Source: Impatiens glandulifera
Taxonomy: Eukaryota; Streptophyta; Magnoliopsida; Ericales; Balsaminaceae
Length of the DNA: 64,000 nucleotides
Reading direction: 5' to 3'
Assembly: GCF_907164915.1 (NCBI RefSeq)
Contig: NC_061867.1
Span: forward strand, 53,323,852-53,387,851
Below are positions 58,871-64,000 of this stretch, one piece after another. The translations under genes were made by a program, and so were the position numbers. Below the pieces are notes generated by a model that worked only from the letters and a program-made list of their open reading frames with translations, ran no database searches and had not been told where the DNA came from. The stretch's first letter is position 1, and every line of letters begins with the position of its first letter.

Positions 58871-61817
58871 AGAGAACCAGCGGTTACTTTCGCATTTATT
58901 TATTCCGAAATATAAAAAATCTTAGTTATTTAATTTGTTTATTATTAAATAGTACATATTAATTGTGAATATTTATTTATTTTAATTAACAATATATGGG
59001 GCTGGTATGATCTAGATTTATAAGGAAAAAAATTGTTTTATGACTTTTTTTTATTTTATTATATTTTGAAATTTGAATTTGTTTGAAAACATTCAGATTT
59101 AGAATTTGATGAGAATTTAATTTTCAACCAAAATTATATATTTGTTTAAATTTTCATAAATATATATATATATATATATATATTAATCAATTTAATAATA
59201 TATTCTATTTAAATTCAACCAAGTTAAATTTAATTTTCTAAAAATAAACCTATATAGTTTTTTTATTAGTTTGATAGTTTCTTGGAAATTAATTTTTTTA
59301 ATTATTTTTCATTATATTTTTATCAAAATACTTTTAACTATTGTTTGTTCAAATTCAAAAAATATTATTTTACTACTCTCTCCTCTTTCACTTCACTTAA
59401 TTTAATAATTAAAATATTATATATTTTAAATTTTTATTTTTTATTTTATTATTATATATTAATATCGTTTAAGACTTTCTACTAAAAAAAAATATGTTGC
59501 TCAAGACTTAATGTGTTATTGGGTCTACCCGTAACTTGTAACTTACCGCTTCATAACCTGCTATTGAAACCAAAACAACGTCATGTGTGCCCTCCTCCTC
59601 TACTTATATTTCGGTACTTATATTTGTTGCTCCCTGACCCAATCTTTCTATCCAAGACCTCAAGACTCATTTTGATATGCGCATGTTGGAACCGATGAGG
59701 ATCAGAACGACCCACAACTTACTAGCATGGGGAGTTGCAATGGAGGCTAAGATCCAGAGTCCTCTGCGCCAAGAATCTTAGGGTACCACAAATAGTTATA
59801 AGTCTCTCACATCTTACCTCGTTCCTATATCACTCCTCTTCCTATAAACCTCTTTCATTTCCCTCGGTTACCTTTGAAATCTGCGTTGAGTCTTTGGGCG
59901 GCCCAACATAAGTCAAGACTAGTTTACCTAGCAAGAAAACTTCTGCGGTGTAACAGTTTTCGCGCTAGCGCACTCAATTTCTTGCTTATTCTCTCGCTGC
60001 ACAATTTATATATCCTCAAAATTATCACATATCATTTATTTGACGGTTGTGTGGTTGAGAGTTTCTTTATTCTATATGGGCATCTTGTGAGATTCTTGTG
60101 GAATTATGGAAAAAAAATTGTATTAACGTAAGACGTATGTGTTATAAGGAGGTGAAATCGACGATTCACTTACTTTTGCATTATTAATAGTTACTAATAC
60201 ATATATTTTTAAATTATATGAGCTTCATAATCTAACGTGTTTGTATTCTTTTATTATTATTGTTGTTTTACTGTCATTTGTTGGTCGTTGTTTACCGTTC
60301 TTATCATTTATAATATACCTTACTATTTTCAAAATTTTAAATAAAAAAAATGTGGTTTACTTTGTTAGAGATCAATTTATTTTAAAAGTAAAATTATGTT
60401 CCATCACAATTTTAATTGTAAAATAAATTAAGTTCAATCAAATCTTTTACAATGTGAAAATGCAAATGAAAAATATCTAAAGATAATTGTGATCAATAAA
60501 TGAATTGACAAAATCTTAGTGAGATTTCTACAATTTATTAAACTAGAAAATCAAAGTTCCTTTCCATCCAAATTTCCATCCTCCAAAATTATAATTAAAC
60601 TAGATATCAAATGTAGATAAAATATAATATCTACTTAATAAGGTGGATATATACAAATATTTACTTGTAATGAAAAAACATGACACTGACAAAATAAAAC
60701 AAAAAAGTAACGAAAATGAAAAAACAATACAAATGCATTACCCAATAGATTATCAAGTTCGTAGATTCTATAATAGAACGAATAATTCCCAAACCAACTT
60801 CACAAATTTTGCAAAAACAAAATTCCTAGAACGTTGTACTTATTAATTACGAAATATGCATAAATTAATTCGAAAAATTGAATTTAGAAAACGACAATTT
60901 AATAAGAAAAAAAAACAAAAATATTAAATAAGTATAATAATATTTGTTCACATCATCATGTGCTCTACAAATTCTAGATTTTTCCACCAAATAATAATGA
61001 ACTTAATTTATGATAGAATTTGACAACTAGATATATCAACACTTTAAAGAAATCAATTATGTGATAAAATAAAAGTTGTTTAAGAGATTAAAATTATATA
61101 TTTTAATTTTAATTAATATTTATTTAAAACATCGAAAATTTAAGAGTAGAGAACAAGTAAGTTGAAAATAAAATAAATGTGAGCATAGACAATAGTTACT
61201 TGTGCATGTGAGAGAAATAAAAAAAAATCTTTCCAACATTGCAATTTTCCAAAAAAAGATAAAAATATTATTTTTTCTCCCTCATAGTCTGAGACTCTCA
61301 TGCACATGGTCATGTTCGGGACAACAATTTCTCAAACATGGTCATCTTCTCGAAAAAAAATTAATTTGTTTTTCTCCTTCTAATGCATATACTCATGTTT
61401 AGGACAAAAATTTTCCGAACATTATTGTTTTTTCAAAAAAAAAATCGAAATCATGCATAAAGCCATTTTCCCGAATATAGTTATTTTTCGAATCGAAACA
61501 TGCGTAACTAGATTAGTGGTTTTGCTTTCATTTTTAACTCATTTATTTAAAATGAATTAGTTAGATATATCAAATTGATAATTTTAGGGTCTTCTAGTAT
61601 CACAATAATGAAATATTTTTCAAGATAAGATAAGAAGAACCTTATCTTCTTCACCATAAACAATAAAAACAGAAACCCTTGCTGCAATTTTAGCTCCATT
61701 GATGATAGATTTTCAGGTACTTCATCTCTCTCAACTGTCACAATTTCTTCCATTTTTGCTTTTCCTGAACAAAAATTTCTTCACAATCGGTCTTCTATTG
61801 AATCGTGAATCCTGACA
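58871..61817. other. Intergenic DNA between TIGR01589 and PPR genes
   Basis: AT-rich with an (AT)n tract at 59159-59181. Positions 59510-60000 are GC-richer (CTCGGTTACC, GGGCGGCCC, TTCGCGCTAGCGC) and may be a decayed transposable element, but I see no domain or terminal repeat. Short open frames here show no recognisable product. Confidence 0.45.
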
Positions 61818-64000
61818 ATGGCGATGATCCATCCTATACATCAATTTTACCATCCATCCTTTCAAAACCTACCTCTATCAAAGGAAACAAGCACCAAACC
61901 TGCTTCCCTCTCATCATCATCATCACCGTATTCTTCTACAAATACTCTCAAATCATTGGATTCAGTTAAAGCCGTTCATGCACAGATGATCAAACAGGTC
62001 GAGGATTCATCAAAAACCAAAATGCAATCATTGATCGTCTCTTATTTGAATTTCAACGACTTCATATCAGCTGCAACTCTTTTCATAGTGGCGTTTGCAG
62101 AAATCCACTTGAACTGGAATTACTTCTCAAAAGAATTTTACAATCATGGCGGAGATCTACACGAAGCTTTGAGAATTTTCTCCGATTTCCGTAACAGAGG
62201 AATGTATTATTACGAGAGCAACGTTTTAGCGCTTCCTTTGGAAATGTGTTCAAATTCATCGGATGTTTTGTTAGGTACTGCAATTCATGCATATATGATT
62301 AAGAAAGGGATTGATATGGATGTAAATTCAAACAGATCATTGATGAACTTCTATGGCAGGTGTTTTAGTGTTGACATTGCCAACCAACTGTTCGATGAAA
62401 TGCCTCTGAAAGAAACTTCACTGTTTAAGGAGGCGATTTTGATGAATCTCAAATATGAGAATTGGTTGCAGGCTATTACCTTGTTCCGGTATATGCAATT
62501 TTCATATATGAAACCTAATAGCTTTCTAATTGCTAGAATTCTACAAGCTTGTCAAAAGTTAGAAGCATTGGATGAAGGAAAACAGATTCATGGATATATG
62601 ATTCGAACATGTTTAGAATCAAACATATCGTTTAATTCCCTGATATACATTTATAGTAGGAATGGTAATCTCGACATTGCTAGGGCAGTTTTCGATTCAA
62701 TGGAAGATCGTGACTCTAGTTCATGGAACTCGATTATATCGGGTTATATTGAGTCGAGGGATTTAAACACTGCCAGAAATCTATTCCTCGATATGGAATT
62801 ATCTGATGTGAAACCTGATATTGTCACCTGGAATTGTATCTTATCAGGCCATTCCCATCTCGGGTTCTCCATGGAAGTCCTTGAGATATTTCGCAAAATG
62901 CAAGCAGTTGGATTCAAACCAAACTCGAACTCAGTCACAAGCGCCCTTCAATCAACCAGCAATTTAGGGTTCTTGAGTATCGGAAGAGAAATCCATTCCT
63001 ATGCTATTAGAAACGGGATTGACTCCGACCAATTTGTTGGGACAGCATTAATCGATATGTATGCTAAGAATCACAAGTTGATGGATGCTCGAAAGACATT
63101 CAATTCTATGAAGAAAAACAGAAACATCTTCACATGGAATTCATTGATTTCGGGATACTCCTTCAATGGACAATTCGATAAAGCGGTTGAGCTGTTGAAC
63201 AGTATGAGAAACGAAGTCGAACCAGATTTAGTCACGTATAATAGCATGGTTTCGGGATATGCAATGTGGGGTTACAATAAGGAAGCGATCGACACGATCC
63301 AAACCATCAAGCTCGTCGGATTGAATCCGAATGTTGTGACATGGACAGCTCTGATTTCTGGCTGTGTTCAAAGAGAAGATTATGTAAACGCAATCCAATT
63401 CGCAATCAAAATGAATCAAGAAAGGATTAAACCGAACTCGGTCACATTGTCCACTCTTCTTAGAGCTTGTTCAGGTTTATCGTTATTAAACAAAGGTAAA
63501 GAAATACATTGTATAACCTTAAGGGACGGGTCTTTTATCGATAAATCGGTTGCGACAGCCTTAATCGATATGTATAGCAAATGCGGAAGCCTGAGAGCCG
63601 CCATAGATGTTTTCCGACGAATTCCAAACCAACCTCCATTAGCTGCATGGAATTCAATGATCATGGGTTTCGCCATTTACAGCCGCGCAGACGAAGCCCG
63701 TCAGCTCTTTGACGAAATGCTCGAAGAAGGAATCGAACCGGATTCCATAACATTTACCGCGATCCTATCGAGCTGCAAGCATGCCGGTTTGGTTAACGAA
63801 GGATGGGACTATTTCGATAGAATGAAATCAGAATTCAATATAATTCCCAAGATCGAGCATTATTCATGCATGGTGGATCTTCTAGGAAGAGCTGGATATC
63901 TTGACGAAGCTGCCGATTTTATCCAAAAGATGCCCATGGCCCCAGACGGATCCGTTTGGGGCGCACTTTTAAGATCGTGTCGTAACCACGAAAATTTGGA
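61818..64000 (+). CDS. PLS-class pentatricopeptide repeat protein, At4g01030-like (3' partial)
   Basis: The frame is open from ATG 61818 to the window edge (727 codons, no stop, no intron). The start is followed by a Ser/Thr-rich, basic-poor leader (SLSSSSSPYSSTNT) that could be an organelle transit peptide. Then come successive PPR motifs with hallmarks of the PLS class: SWNSIISGY, ALIDMYAKN, FTWNSLISGY, TWTALISGC, ATALIDMYSKCGSL, AWNSMIMGF, and EHYSCMVDLLGRAGYLDEA, which precedes the E domain in this class. PPR proteins bind organellar RNA; PLS types with E/DYW ends act in C-to-U editing. The C-terminus, where E or DYW domains would be, lies beyond the window. Overall order is close to Arabidopsis At4g01030 from memory. 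Confidence 0.92.
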   Translation, partial: MAMIHPIHQFYHPSFQNLPLSKETSTKPASLSSSSSPYSSTNTLKSLDSVKAVHAQMIKQVEDSSKTKMQSLIVSYLNFNDFISAATLFIVAFAEIHLNWNYFSKEFYNHGGDLHEALRIFSDFRNRGMYYYESNVLALPLEMCSNSSDVLLGTAIHAYMIKKGIDMDVNSNRSLMNFYGRCFSVDIANQLFDEMPLKETSLFKEAILMNLKYENWLQAITLFRYMQFSYMKPNSFLIARILQACQKLEALDEGKQIHGYMIRTCLESNISFNSLIYIYSRNGNLDIARAVFDSMEDRDSSSWNSIISGYIESRDLNTARNLFLDMELSDVKPDIVTWNCILSGHSHLGFSMEVLEIFRKMQAVGFKPNSNSVTSALQSTSNLGFLSIGREIHSYAIRNGIDSDQFVGTALIDMYAKNHKLMDARKTFNSMKKNRNIFTWNSLISGYSFNGQFDKAVELLNSMRNEVEPDLVTYNSMVSGYAMWGYNKEAIDTIQTIKLVGLNPNVVTWTALISGCVQREDYVNAIQFAIKMNQERIKPNSVTLSTLLRACSGLSLLNKGKEIHCITLRDGSFIDKSVATALIDMYSKCGSLRAAIDVFRRIPNQPPLAAWNSMIMGFAIYSRADEARQLFDEMLEEGIEPDSITFTAILSSCKHAGLVNEGWDYFDRMKSEFNIIPKIEHYSCMVDLLGRAGYLDEAADFIQKMPMAPDGSVWGALLRSCRNHENL

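Overview
The window is nuclear DNA from a flowering plant, most likely a eudicot. It is AT-rich, has genes split by GT-AG introns, and holds plant-specific families: ATL-type RING-H2 proteins with a GUB_WAK ectodomain, a type I nsLTP, a plant CNGC, a TIGR01589 protein and a PLS-class PPR protein. I could not identify the species. Gene models were assembled by hand from open frames and splice sites, with exon phases checked. No transcript evidence was available.

Positions 1-34800 are one head-to-tail array, all on the + strand, of two-exon genes. Exon 1 encodes a signal peptide and a cysteine-rich GUB_WAK-type extracellular domain. Exon 2 encodes one membrane helix, a GLD motif and a RING-H2 finger (ATL20/21/22-like membrane E3 ubiquitin ligases). 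There are seven complete copies, one copy cut by the left edge, one truncated pseudogene (copy 5) and one relic second exon. A promoter block of about 50 bp just upstream of the start codon recurs in front of every copy whose 5' end is in the window. Copies fall into blocks by sequence: 2 and 3; 4, 5, 6 and 7; 8 and 9. Copy 7 looks mosaic. Between copies 5 and 6 the array is broken by about 5.8 kb of decayed mobile and repetitive DNA: a Ty1/copia relic with primer-binding site, a hairpin-forming minisatellite and a GC-richer LTR-like block.

Positions 35105-38101 (- strand) hold an SDE2 homologue in three exons, with an N-terminal ubiquitin-like domain and a GGKGG processing site. Positions 40072-40658 (+) hold a type I non-specific lipid transfer protein, followed by a fold-back MITE. 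Positions 41762-47626 (- strand) hold a complete eight-exon CNGC1-like cyclic nucleotide-gated channel of 718 residues. Its introns carry a tRNA-Val(CAC), a 100-bp duplication that copies a splice acceptor, and several MITEs.

Positions 50497-54841 (- strand) hold an eight-exon gene for a TIGR01589 plant-specific domain protein of 357 residues. Its probable 5'UTR intron is filled by an 11-unit tandem repeat with a period near 300 bp (55230-58520). After AT-rich intergenic DNA, an intronless PPR gene similar to Arabidopsis At4g01030 begins at 61818 (+) and runs off the right edge.

The best candidate for something new is the receptor-like RING-H2 array. Its members share a promoter block and a phase-1 intron separating sensor from ligase. 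A stop follows within at most 10 in-frame codons of each donor, so intron retention would yield secreted ectodomains. Together these suggest a co-regulated, diversifying set of extracellular sensors.
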